Part shown: piece by piece, positions 1-8,416 of the stretch
Position numbering within the stretch: the first letter of the stretch is position 1
Layout: every line of letters starts with the position of its first letter
Assembly: GCF_016860605.1 (NCBI RefSeq)
Contig: NZ_BNJR01000012.1
Span: forward strand, 186,001-250,000
Direction: 5' to 3'
Length of the DNA: 64,000 bases
Source: Lentilactobacillus fungorum
Lineage (GTDB): Bacteria > Bacillota > Bacilli > Lactobacillales > Lactobacillaceae
Program-made: the position numbers and the translations under genes
The notes under the pieces: model-generated
The model's database searches: none
The model's input: the letters and a program-made list of their open reading frames with translations, nothing else
What the model was told of the DNA's origin: nothing

Positions 1-1
1 C

Positions 2-100
2 GATCAACACAATCATGCTCCTGACGAAAATATCACTCTCCGCGCATTTATTGATGGTATCAAAATATCGTATGAACTAATTAATCATTTAAAAAAGTGA
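2..100 (+). CDS. C-terminal end of an M20-family amidohydrolase/peptidase (partial)
   Basis: Only the last 32 codons are in the window, ending in TGA at 98-100. The tail reads HAPDENITLRAFIDGI and then an amphipathic helix, which resembles the end of M20-type metallopeptidases and N-acyl-amino-acid amidohydrolases, where a His-x-Pro-x-Glu segment carries a metal-site histidine. It lies 10 bases before an MFS carrier and an N-acylamino-acid racemase homologue. An acyl-amino-acid hydrolase would fit that company. The family call rests on a short tail and on context, so it is tentative. Confidence 0.5.
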   Translation, partial: DQHNHAPDENITLRAFIDGIKISYELINHLKK

Positions 101-110
101 GGTCATTTTT

Positions 111-1376
111 ATGGAAAAAACATCCCCCATTGCCGAAAGGGAGAACAGTACCCCTAAGAAACCCGTTTCTACGTTTATCTTACTTTATGCCGCCTATATC
201 ATTTGCTTTATTGACCGTTCATCAATCAATATTGCCCTATCATATATTGGGACAGACTTTCATTTGAGTACAGCGACCCTTGGGGTAGTTGCCAGTGCCT
301 TCTTCTTTAGCTATTCATTCATGCAAATTCCTGGTGGTTGGCTAACCGACAAATTTGGAACCAAGCAAACCGTTATTTTTGCAATTACCATGTGGTCATT
401 ATTTACAATCTTGACTGGATTTGCCTGGTCTTTAGTTTCTTTGCTACTGATTAGATTTCTTTTTGGAATTGGTGAGGGCGCTTACCCTTCAGCAAGCCTC
501 AAACAAATTTCTGAAGAAACTTCTTATCAACGTCGCTCTCAGGCAACCTCTGGCATTGTTTCTTCCAATTATGTGGGCGCGGCAATCGCGCCGATGATCA
601 TGGCACCTATCATTGCAGGTGTTGGCTGGCGAGCTTCATTTCACGTTATGGGAATTATTGGACTGGTTTTTGTTTTCGTTTATATCCTTATCTTGCGGCC
701 GATTAAGCCGGTCACAGCTAGTTCGAATTCTTCAGTCAAAACTAAAATCCCGTGGTCAAAAGTTTTATCCAGTTCCCTTATTTGGAAATTTTTCACCATC
801 GTGTTTGGCCTAAGCATTATTACCAAGGGCCTTGATACTTGGATGCCAACTTATTTATTACAAAGCCGCCACATTAATCTAGCTGGAATTGCTTGGCTGG
901 TCCCACTGCCTTCAATTGCTGCTGGAGTCGGTGCCATTATCAGTGGCTGGCTTATGGTTCACTTCTTTGCTAAAAAGGAAAAGTGGTTCATTGCCTTTGC
1001 CAGCTTACTCGCAACCATCTTTATGTATGGCATGTATCGATCATCTTCATTAGCCAGTGTTATTTCCTTTGAAGTCCTTACCTACTTTTTCAAATCAATT
1101 GCCTTTAGCGGTAGTTTTGCATTTTTTGCTTCACTTTTAACTAAACGAGCATATGGCTCTTCAATTGGAATCGTTAACTTTGGTGGCCAGCTTGCCGGCT
1201 TTTTAGCACCAATTATCATCGGGATCCTGGTTGAAAGCTTTGGTGGCTCATACAGCATTGCTTTCTTATTCTTGGTATTTGCTGCCGCAATCGCATTCGT
1301 TGCTTCATTAACCTTAGGTAATCAAGAATTACAAGCAAAAAAGCAAACCGCAATTAAAGATTATCAAACTAACTAA
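111..1376 (+). CDS. MFS transporter, anion:cation symporter (ACS)-like
   Basis: A 421-residue protein with about twelve hydrophobic segments. The early FIDRSSINIAL segment in the first helix and the GGWLTDKFGTK loop between helices 2 and 3 are major facilitator hallmarks, and the pattern is closest to the ACS (phthalate/glucarate/organic anion) branch. It probably imports a small carboxylate. It sits between an M20 amidohydrolase and an N-acylamino-acid racemase homologue, so N-acyl amino acids are a reasonable guess for the substrate. An AGTGAGGTC ribosome-binding region overlaps the stop of the upstream gene, and the three genes are probably one operon. The substrate is inferred from neighbours only. 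Confidence 0.8.
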   Translation: MEKTSPIAERENSTPKKPVSTFILLYAAYIICFIDRSSINIALSYIGTDFHLSTATLGVVASAFFFSYSFMQIPGGWLTDKFGTKQTVIFAITMWSLFTILTGFAWSLVSLLLIRFLFGIGEGAYPSASLKQISEETSYQRRSQATSGIVSSNYVGAAIAPMIMAPIIAGVGWRASFHVMGIIGLVFVFVYILILRPIKPVTASSNSSVKTKIPWSKVLSSSLIWKFFTIVFGLSIITKGLDTWMPTYLLQSRHINLAGIAWLVPLPSIAAGVGAIISGWLMVHFFAKKEKWFIAFASLLATIFMYGMYRSSSLASVISFEVLTYFFKSIAFSGSFAFFASLLTKRAYGSSIGIVNFGGQLAGFLAPIIIGILVESFGGSYSIAFLFLVFAAAIAFVASLTLGNQELQAKKQTAIKDYQTN

Positions 1377-1393
1377 CCAAAGGAAGCCTTCTT

Positions 1394-2518
1394 ATGAAAA
1401 TTATAAAAGCAACTTTAAGAAAAGTAGATCTACCCCTGCGAACCCCCTTTCAAACCAGCTTTGCAACGATGACTCACAAAAAATGCATCATCCTAGAACT
1501 TCAAGACGCAGACGGTACAACTGGCTTTGGTGAATCCTCCGCTTTTGATATCCCATTTTACAATGAAGAATTTAGAGATGGCAGTTGGGAATTAATCAAA
1601 AATTTGTTGCTTCCAAGGATTCTCGACAAAGAGATCAGCCATCCTGATGAGATCTATCAATTATTTGCTGACATCCGAAAGAATAACATGTCAAAATCTG
1701 CCGTTAATTGTGCCCTTTGGGATATTTTTTCCCAGCAAAATAACGTCACGTTGGCATCAGCGCTTGGTGGCATCCGCAAGCGGGTCGAGGTCGGTGTTAG
1801 CATCGGTATTCAACCCTCTCCAGCTAAACTAGTTGAAGTCGTTGGCGGCTACTTAGCCGATGGATATCGTCGAATCAAGATGAAGATCAAGCCAGGTAAA
1901 GATTACAATTATTTACACGCAGTTCGTACTGAATTTCCTGACGCTATGCTAATGGCAGATGCAAATTCAGCATACCGATTAAGCGATATCGATATGCTGA
2001 AAAAATTGGATAACCTCAATTTAATCATGATTGAGCAACCCTTAGAACCTGGTGATTTAGTCGATCATGCAAGCCTGCAAAAGCAACTCAAAACCAAGGT
2101 TTGTTTAGACGAAAGTATTACTTCATTAGAAGATACCAGAAAAATGATCCAACTTGGAAGCGGTAAAATTATTAACATTAAAGTTGCCAGAGTGGGTGGC
2201 TTAACAATTGCTAAGCAAATTCAGAAACTAGCTTTAAAAAATGGTATCGAATGCTGGTGTGGCGGGATGCTTGACTCGGGAATTGCCAGAGCAGAAAACA
2301 TTGCTGCCGCAACACTACCTGGATACACCCTGCCGAATGATATTGCAGCATCTGAACGCTATTATGACCACGACATCGTGACCCCTATGATCCCCCTTAA
2401 TGGCACTTATGTTGATGTCCCCCACAAAATTGGCATGGGATATGATATTAACTGGGATAATTTGAAGCGTTTTACAGTTGAAGAGCAAACTGTTGAAATG
2501 AAGGCGAGTTTAATTTAA
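1394..2518 (+). CDS. Enolase-superfamily N-acylamino-acid racemase / o-succinylbenzoate synthase family protein
   Basis: A full-length 374-residue member of the MenC/NSAR branch of the enolase superfamily. Visible landmarks are KMKIKPG (catalytic Lys-x-Lys), MADANSAY and MIEQPL and CLDES (three acidic Mg2+ ligands), and the C-terminal CWCGGMLDSGIARAEN and LPNDIAASERYY blocks typical of this group. Family members do OSBS chemistry in menaquinone synthesis, N-succinylamino-acid racemisation, or both. There are no other men genes here, but an amidohydrolase end and a carrier lie just upstream, so racemisation of N-acyl amino acids followed by deacylation is the likelier role. Ribosome-binding site AAAGGAAG lies before the ATG. 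Confidence 0.82.
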   Translation: MKIIKATLRKVDLPLRTPFQTSFATMTHKKCIILELQDADGTTGFGESSAFDIPFYNEEFRDGSWELIKNLLLPRILDKEISHPDEIYQLFADIRKNNMSKSAVNCALWDIFSQQNNVTLASALGGIRKRVEVGVSIGIQPSPAKLVEVVGGYLADGYRRIKMKIKPGKDYNYLHAVRTEFPDAMLMADANSAYRLSDIDMLKKLDNLNLIMIEQPLEPGDLVDHASLQKQLKTKVCLDESITSLEDTRKMIQLGSGKIINIKVARVGGLTIAKQIQKLALKNGIECWCGGMLDSGIARAENIAAATLPGYTLPNDIAASERYYDHDIVTPMIPLNGTYVDVPHKIGMGYDINWDNLKRFTVEEQTVEMKASLI

Positions 2519-2557
2519 TAATAACGATGGTAAATGAATCAAGCTATTTGTATGAAC

Positions 2558-2608
2558 AAGAAGCCAGAACACATTCGTGGAACTACTACCCGAAGTTTCT
2601 AGCTTCTT
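2558..2608 (+). terminator. Weak inverted repeat after the racemase gene
   Basis: AAGAAGCCAGAA at 2558-2569 pairs with TTCTAGCTTCTT at 2597-2608 with one mismatch. It follows the racemase stop by 40 bases, as a terminator would, but there is no good T-run after it, so the assignment is weak. Confidence 0.3.
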
Positions 2609-2666
2609 TACTTGTATAAATTATTTTAAGGAAAAATCACTCCAGTCGTTGCTACCATTGGTTGCT

Positions 2667-2708
2667 CAAAAAAACTACCAGTGGCTAGATACCAACCACT
2701 GGCAGTTT
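2667..2708 (-). terminator. Rho-independent terminator of the HPr-like gene
   Basis: On the minus strand AACTGCCAGTGG and CCACTGGTAGTT form a stem of about 12 bp, directly followed by a run of T. It begins about 30 bases after the stop of the HPr-like gene. Confidence 0.8.
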
Positions 2709-2740
2709 AAATTTTTAACACATTAAATCGAATGTACCTC

Positions 2741-3031
2741 CTACGCTTCACGTCTTGCATCTGCATCCTCAACCAAGCCTTCGTTTTTTAACTGTGCATC
2801 GATGCCGCGCATTGCTTCTGCCTCATCTTCACCAGCTACTTGAATTTGAATGTCACTGCCATTCGGAATTCCAAGTGACATCACACCCATAATCGACTTC
2901 AAATCTGCACGCTGACCTTTATAAAATACGGTAATATCTGCTTGATAGTCGTTAGCGGCCATTACTAATTGGGTTGCTGGCCGGGCCATAATACCAGTTT
3001 CGGCATGCACTCGATAAGCTTTTTCTAACAT
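2741..3031 (-). CDS. HPr-family protein with Met at position 15 (Crh-like)
   Basis: A 96-residue homologue of the PTS phosphocarrier HPr. In HPr the active-site block is GIHARPAT, with His15 phosphorylated by Enzyme I. Here the block is GIMARPAT, and the codon is ATG, so residue 15 is Met. The regulatory Ser46 block is intact as LKSIMGVMSLG, with Ser exactly at 46. This is the logic of Bacillus Crh, which has Gln15 and keeps Ser46. The protein should not carry sugar phosphate but could be phosphorylated by HPr kinase and act with CcpA. It also has an acidic C-terminal tail of about ten residues beyond normal HPr length. It is monocistronic with its own terminator, and no ptsI follows. Confidence 0.85.
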   Translation of the reverse strand: MLEKAYRVHAETGIMARPATQLVMAANDYQADITVFYKGQRADLKSIMGVMSLGIPNGSDIQIQVAGEDEAEAMRGIDAQLKNEGLVEDADARREA

Positions 3032-3080
3032 ACTGATCTCCCTCTTTCAAATTGATATATTAATTCTATTAACAAGATTG

Positions 3081-3108
3081 ATTATAGCACTTAGTGTAAG
3101 CGATTTCA
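3081..3108 (-). promoter_or_regulatory. Promoter with perfect cre site upstream of the HPr-like gene
   Basis: Read on the minus strand, 3108-3095 is TGAAATCGCTTACA, which matches the CcpA consensus TGWAANCGNTNWCA at every position. A TATAAT box (3086-3081) follows 8 bases later, so the cre site covers the -35 region and the -10 spacer. CcpA binding here would be expected to repress. The remaining intergenic sequence up to sbcD (3109-3334) shows nothing else I recognise. Confidence 0.8.
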
Positions 3109-3334
3109 TCTCAATAATCAACAACTTTTTTACGTAAAATGGCATCTAAAAAATGATATTTTAGTAAATCTTTATGAAGTTAAGGTATTTTTATAACGAT
3201 TTAGGTTGATTGCACTGCTTTGAAATGCAATTGCTTTCGCTTTTCCGCTGGCATATACTCAAAACAGATTTCTAATTATCCGTAATTAATTATTAAAGTA
3301 TCCGAAAAATGACTTACTGAAGGGATGAACTTCC

Positions 3335-4474
3335 GTGCGCTTTTTACATACCGCCGACTGGCACATTGGCCACCGGCTCCGTGGCTTTGACTTAACCGAT
3401 GAACAACAAAATGCTTTTGACCAAATCGAACAAATTGCGATTGAAAAAAAAGTCGATGGCATCATTATTGCCGGCGACCTTTATGATCGTTCTCTGCCCG
3501 CCGAAGATTCAGTAGCGATGCTCAACCAGATGATTGAAAAATTGAATTTAGACGATCATTTCCCAATCTACGCGATTTCTGGCAACCATGATAGTGCAAC
3601 GCGACTGTCAACTGGGACTAAGTGGTTTAAAAACACCCAGTTTTATTTACACACTAAATTGACGCAAGCCTTTCAGCCGGTTGAATTACCTGATACCCAG
3701 ATTTTTTTGCTGCCCTACTTCGCCCCATTTGATGCCCAGCAATACTTTGGGGACGATTCCCTGAAGACCTTGGACCAAGCGTTTATTCCGGTTGTCGCTA
3801 AGATGAAAACTTTGTTTGACCCCAATAAGAAACATCTCCTTGTCGCCCACTTTTTTGCGGCAGGTAGTACCCATACCAAATCCGAGACCCAAGTACACGT
3901 TGGTGGATTGGCCGCCGTCCCGGTATCCCTGCTCAAAGATTTCGACTACGTGGCGCTGGGCCACCTTCACGGCAAAGATGCTTTGCACGCCGACAATGCC
4001 AGATACAGCGGTTCGCCGGTGAAGTTCTCTTTGTCAGAAGCCAACCAGCAAAAGGGCGTTTTCATCGTTGACACAGACGACCCGTTATCATTTTCGTTTA
4101 AACCAATTAAACCACTGCGCGACGTCCAACGACTGACCGAGACGTTTGCCAACCTGACCAGCAAAGACTTTTACAAGCAACTGAATTTAGATAATTACTA
4201 TGGCATTACGTTAAAGGACACAAAACCAATCGTCAACGTCTTGGCCCGCCTGCGAGACATTTATCCCCACGTCATTTCATTAGATCGTGAAAATGGTTAT
4301 GACACAACGGTTGATTACAAAGGTGAAAGTGGCAAGAAGATCCGCCAAAAGGATCCAATGGTACTGTTGGCAGATTTTTATCAACAAATTGCCAAGGAAG
4401 ATTTAACGGATCAACAGAAACAATGGGCCAAAGCCGCCCTCAAAATCGCAAATAATGGAGGTCAAAACTCGTGA
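3335..4474 (+). CDS. sbcD: Nuclease SbcCD subunit D
   Basis: A 379-residue calcineurin-like phosphoesterase, the Mre11-type nuclease subunit that pairs with SbcC to cut hairpins and blocked DNA ends. Metal-binding motifs are all present in order: TADWHIGHR (residues 6-14), GDLYDRS, SGNHDS and GHLHGKD. The start is GTG, with GAAGGGATG a few bases upstream as ribosome-binding site. The last four bases GTGA overlap the start of sbcC, so the two are translationally coupled. GC content here is visibly higher than in the defence island further on. Confidence 0.95.
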   Translation: MRFLHTADWHIGHRLRGFDLTDEQQNAFDQIEQIAIEKKVDGIIIAGDLYDRSLPAEDSVAMLNQMIEKLNLDDHFPIYAISGNHDSATRLSTGTKWFKNTQFYLHTKLTQAFQPVELPDTQIFLLPYFAPFDAQQYFGDDSLKTLDQAFIPVVAKMKTLFDPNKKHLLVAHFFAAGSTHTKSETQVHVGGLAAVPVSLLKDFDYVALGHLHGKDALHADNARYSGSPVKFSLSEANQQKGVFIVDTDDPLSFSFKPIKPLRDVQRLTETFANLTSKDFYKQLNLDNYYGITLKDTKPIVNVLARLRDIYPHVISLDRENGYDTTVDYKGESGKKIRQKDPMVLLADFYQQIAKEDLTDQQKQWAKAALKIANNGGQNS

Positions 4475-7400
4475 AGCCTTTAAAACTCAAAATGCAAAAT
4501 TTCGGCCCATATGCCAACGAAACGATCGATTTTACCGCGCTCGACAAGACGCCGGTGTTCTTGATTTCGGGAAATACCGGCAGCGGCAAGACCACTATTT
4601 TTGACGCGATTACTTTTGCGTTATTTGGCTATAGCATCACCAATGAGCGTGATCCGCAAAGCTTACGGTCCGATTTTGCCGACTTGGATTCGCCAACCGA
4701 GGTTGAACTGACCTTCGAGCACCAGGGAAAAACTTACGTGATCAACCGCCAGCCCAAGCAGCTTCTCAATAGGAAACAGGGCGATGGGCAAATACTATAC
4801 AAAGCCAAGGGACGACTTCGTTTTTATGAGGGCGATAAAAAGGTCAATGAAACCACCAAGATTCAGGAAATTGGCAACAAGATTGAGCAAATTCTTCAAC
4901 TCAACCGCGAGCAATTCGTTCAGATTGTGCTGTTACCGCAGGGAGATTTTCGCAAATTTTTGGCAGCCGACAGTCATGACAAGGAAGCCTTACTGCGAAA
5001 AATTTTCCATACCGACCTTTACAGCCGTTGGAGTGAGGCATTAAAGGATCAGCTGAAAAGCCAAAGAAATGATTTCAAACAGTGGCAGCGCACCATCGAA
5101 GATAATTTAGCCGCCATTCAGTGGGTCGAGGCGCCGGCAGACATTGCCAACCAGCCTACTGAAGACCAGATTGCCGCGCTCAAGCAGCAGCAAAAGCACG
5201 CCAAAGCGGTGTTGGATGACCTTGACAGCCAATTTAAACAGCTTAACGCCGCAATTACCAAGCAAACCACTCAAATGGCGACAGATAAACAAATGAATCA
5301 GCAAATCCACGACTTGAGTCGACAACGCCAGCAACTCAAAGAGCTAACCGCCGAAAAACCAAGGTTCACGAAGCTCGCCGATCAAATCGGTCAATTGAAA
5401 TGGGCCAAGGACCTTAAAAACAGCCACGACCGGTTTCAAGAAATTCAAAGCGATTTGCAGGGCTATCAGGAAAAATTGGCTAAATTACAACAACAACTTA
5501 CCAGTCAACAAGCTGATCAAACCCAGGCAATTCAAGCCAAGGCTAAGCTAGCCGACCAGCAAGATCACCAAACTAAGCTGAATAAGGAGCTGCCAATTTT
5601 AACTAAACAACGGGAGAATTTTCAAAAAGTTGCCAACCTTCAACTGATCGTTAATCAAGCAACTGCCAAGTGCAACTCAAAAGCGCAACAGCTTCAAACC
5701 CAACGGGAAACGATCGCAACGCTGACCAAGCAAGCCGACCAGATCAGCCAGGCGCTCAAGCAGATAGACGGCTTAAAGGAGCAGCAATACCAGCTGCAGC
5801 ACAAGCAGGACCTCATTCAAAATGAGACCAATCAGCTGGACCAATTGAAGGCCAGCCAGCAGGATAATCAGCAACTAGCCGCTAAAATCAACCAAAGCCA
5901 AGCAGCCTTGGCGACGTTTGAACAGGCAGTGGCCGAGGATCAAAAGACCTACGATGACTTGCGCAACGACTGGCTGCGCAATCAAATCAAGAATTTAGCC
6001 GACCAGCTGATCCCAGGGACCCCCTGCCCGGTTTGTGGCAGTACCGACCATCCGGCACCGGCCAAAGTCGCAACTGCAACCCGGCCGGTTTCAGATAGCG
6101 CATTAAAGCGGGCCCAACAAAAATTACAGACCACTCAAGCTCAAAAGAGCGGTCAAGAAGCCGAGCTGCGTAACCAGCAAGCCCAATTCACCAAGCAAAC
6201 GAAGCAGTTCCAACAACGGCTAGTCGACTTTGCCGCCAAATTAAAGCAGCAGCAACTCATTGAAGTGTCAACCACTCAACTGGCCGAATTAGATGAAGCA
6301 TTAACCAACCAAGCTACCCAAACAACCCGTCAATCGGCAGCCGTTAAGCAGCAGCTGGCCGAGTTAGCCAGCCAAGCCGACAAACAGAATCACATTCAAC
6401 AGCAACTCTCAACTTTAACCACCAATTCTGAACAGCTTGCCCAAGCGCTTGATGCCGCCAAAGCAGATCAAGCCACCAAAATCGGCCAACTAAAAGCACT
6501 TCAAGCCGAGCTGCCGACCAATTTTAAAAATCAAGCCGAGTTGGATCGCTACATTGCTCGCCTGAAAGCTGAGATCAACCAATACAATAAAGCCGTTGAA
6601 ACCAATCAAGTAGCGCTGACCAAGATTGGCAACCAGCTTGCTTCAACCAAGGCAACCATCGCACAAATTAACCAGTCAGTTGATTCCAGCAAGGCCACCC
6701 GAAATCAAATTCAGGCAACCCTCACCGCAGCGATTCAACAACAATTCGGCGCCAACGACTGGGCACCGTTTGTAGGTTTACTACAACAGCTCCCCCACCT
6801 TGCAACCGCTCAAAAACAGCTTGACGATTATCACCAGCAAATGCGTGATTTGACGGTGACGATTCAAACCAATCAAAAGCAGGTTGGCAATCATCAGTTG
6901 GTCGATATTGATGAGGAAAATAAGGCATTGGATCAGCTCAATCAAAAGTCGGGGGATATCCAGAAGCAACGAGCCGACCAAACCGACCGCTACATTTCTA
7001 ATCGAAACGTCCTAAATACGATTACCAAAAGTTTCAAGAATATTCAAACTCAACAAAAACAATTCACCGAATTAGAGCAGCTGGTTTCGACGGTTTCGGG
7101 CAATAACGATGCTAAGCTGGGCTTGGAACGCTATGTCTTGCGGGCTCAGTTGGCTGAGATTCTCAATGTTGCCAACGAACATTTAAAGCAGTTAAGTTCC
7201 GGCCGCTATCACCTCCTATTACACAAAGAATCCGGTACCTATCAAAGAGATACCGGACTCGAAATTGATGTGTATGATGATACGGTCGGCGAAACCAGGA
7301 GCGTCCACACCCTCTCAGGTGGCGAAAGCTTCATCGTCGCGTTGTCGTTGGCCCTAGCCCTGGGTGAAGTGATCCAAAACGAAGCCGGCGGCATCAGCAT

Positions 7401-7608
7401 TGATACGTTGTTCGTCGACGAAGGCTTCGGCAGCTTAGACCAAGACTCGCTCGCTACCGCCATGGCCGCCTTGGAAAACATCGAAAGCAGCAACCGCACG
7501 ATTGGCATCATCAGCCACGTGACGATGCTCCAAGACAGTATTCCTTACCAAATTCGGGTGCGGGCTGTCGGGCAAGGGAAGAGTGAGGTGTCGGTGGTGG
7601 GAGTGTGA
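4471..7608 (+). CDS. sbcC: Nuclease SbcCD subunit C (SMC-like ATPase)
   Basis: A 1045-residue Rad50-like ATPase. The N-terminal lobe carries the Walker A block SGNTGSGKTTIFDAI near residue 35. Long glutamine-rich coiled coils flank a zinc hook, CPVCG, with cysteines at 519 and 522, almost exactly mid-protein. The C-terminal lobe has the ABC signature LSGGESFIVALSLALAL and the Walker B block LFVDEGFGSLD. It starts with GTG inside the end of sbcD. The length and layout are normal for Lactobacillaceae. With SbcD it forms an ATP-dependent double-strand exonuclease and hairpin endonuclease. Confidence 0.95.
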   Translation: MKPLKLKMQNFGPYANETIDFTALDKTPVFLISGNTGSGKTTIFDAITFALFGYSITNERDPQSLRSDFADLDSPTEVELTFEHQGKTYVINRQPKQLLNRKQGDGQILYKAKGRLRFYEGDKKVNETTKIQEIGNKIEQILQLNREQFVQIVLLPQGDFRKFLAADSHDKEALLRKIFHTDLYSRWSEALKDQLKSQRNDFKQWQRTIEDNLAAIQWVEAPADIANQPTEDQIAALKQQQKHAKAVLDDLDSQFKQLNAAITKQTTQMATDKQMNQQIHDLSRQRQQLKELTAEKPRFTKLADQIGQLKWAKDLKNSHDRFQEIQSDLQGYQEKLAKLQQQLTSQQADQTQAIQAKAKLADQQDHQTKLNKELPILTKQRENFQKVANLQLIVNQATAKCNSKAQQLQTQRETIATLTKQADQISQALKQIDGLKEQQYQLQHKQDLIQNETNQLDQLKASQQDNQQLAAKINQSQAALATFEQAVAEDQKTYDDLRNDWLRNQIKNLADQLIPGTPCPVCGSTDHPAPAKVATATRPVSDSALKRAQQKLQTTQAQKSGQEAELRNQQAQFTKQTKQFQQRLVDFAAKLKQQQLIEVSTTQLAELDEALTNQATQTTRQSAAVKQQLAELASQADKQNHIQQQLSTLTTNSEQLAQALDAAKADQATKIGQLKALQAELPTNFKNQAELDRYIARLKAEINQYNKAVETNQVALTKIGNQLASTKATIAQINQSVDSSKATRNQIQATLTAAIQQQFGANDWAPFVGLLQQLPHLATAQKQLDDYHQQMRDLTVTIQTNQKQVGNHQLVDIDEENKALDQLNQKSGDIQKQRADQTDRYISNRNVLNTITKSFKNIQTQQKQFTELEQLVSTVSGNNDAKLGLERYVLRAQLAEILNVANEHLKQLSSGRYHLLLHKESGTYQRDTGLEIDVYDDTVGETRSVHTLSGGESFIVALSLALALGEVIQNEAGGISIDTLFVDEGFGSLDQDSLATAMAALENIESSNRTIGIISHVTMLQDSIPYQIRVRAVGQGKSEVSVVGV

Positions 7609-7657
7609 AAGTTAGTCTAATGAACGTCGGTTTAGTTGGTCATACCGCCAACCAGCG

Positions 7658-8416
7658 CTACTTTTCAAATGGATCTCGCCATGGAAACTTGGGCTTCGTT
7701 GGTCCATAAATGGCAAATTCACTGCCAGACTTCCACGCCCAGTTTTGATTACCATAATCATAATGCCACCATTCATCCGTATAGTTGGTAAACCCAACGT
7801 TTGTCATTAAATGATAAAGCAGCCGCCGGTTTGTAAGCATCAAGGTTTCCTCATCAGTCAAGGTGCCGCTAGCTAATTTTTCCTCAAAGTATGACGTCCG
7901 AGCCATTTCAGTATGATCATCAAATGGCGTACCAAAATCCAATAAGTGACCTGTTTGGTCAACAATGGCTAGATCAACTGCACCACCTGTATGATGTGGC
8001 GAAGGCTTTTTAGGATCGCTAGAAGGCGGCGCCACCGTAATGAGTGTCTTTGCGGTTAAGTCTGCGGCAGATAAATCAGGATACAAAGTACCTAGCTGAT
8101 TCTTTAAGGTGTCAAATAAACTTTGCTGCGTCTCATTAGATCGCCACACATCAAATAGCACAAATTTATATCCCGTGGGCAAGTTGGCAGCTGCCGCCAC
8201 TAATTTGTCATAAACGGTTTGGCGGATAAAAATTGGCGGAATTGCGCCGGTAATTCCTTGGTAAAAGTAGGCTGGATAGGCCAACACTTTTTCCGGGTAG
8301 AAGCTAGCATTAATAAGTGATTCACCGGATTCCTTAATCAAGGGTTCATGTGACAGCTCCCAGTTCCATGGCTGATCTGCCATTGGAATTGGTTGATCAA
8401 CGGCTATCTCTTGCAT
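7658..8416 (-). CDS. D-alanyl-D-alanine dipeptidase (M15D, VanX/DdpX-like)
   Basis: A 252-residue zinc dipeptidase. The SPHHTGGAVDLAI block (the SxHxxGxAxD zinc signature) and the EWWHYDYG block (catalytic Glu and third zinc ligand His) are both intact, and VWRSNE supplies the conserved arginine. Such enzymes hydrolyse D-Ala-D-Ala released from cell-wall precursors. There is no signal peptide, so it acts in the cytoplasm. Its start abuts the stop of the amino-acid permease upstream (8417), so the pair is one operon and could import and use D-Ala peptides. There are no vanH/vanA partners, so a glycopeptide resistance role is unlikely. Confidence 0.88.
   Translation of the reverse strand: MQEIAVDQPIPMADQPWNWELSHEPLIKESGESLINASFYPEKVLAYPAYFYQGITGAIPPIFIRQTVYDKLVAAAANLPTGYKFVLFDVWRSNETQQSLFDTLKNQLGTLYPDLSAADLTAKTLITVAPPSSDPKKPSPHHTGGAVDLAIVDQTGHLLDFGTPFDDHTEMARTSYFEEKLASGTLTDEETLMLTNRRLLYHLMTNVGFTNYTDEWWHYDYGNQNWAWKSGSEFAIYGPTKPKFPWRDPFEK

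Noticed and set aside
2741-3031. Ordinary HPr (ptsH)
   Set aside because: Residue 15 is Met, so it cannot accept phosphate from Enzyme I, and no ptsI follows.
7658-8416. Vancomycin resistance determinant
   Set aside because: The VanX-type motifs are present, but no vanH, ligase or two-component system lies nearby; the gene is coupled to a permease.
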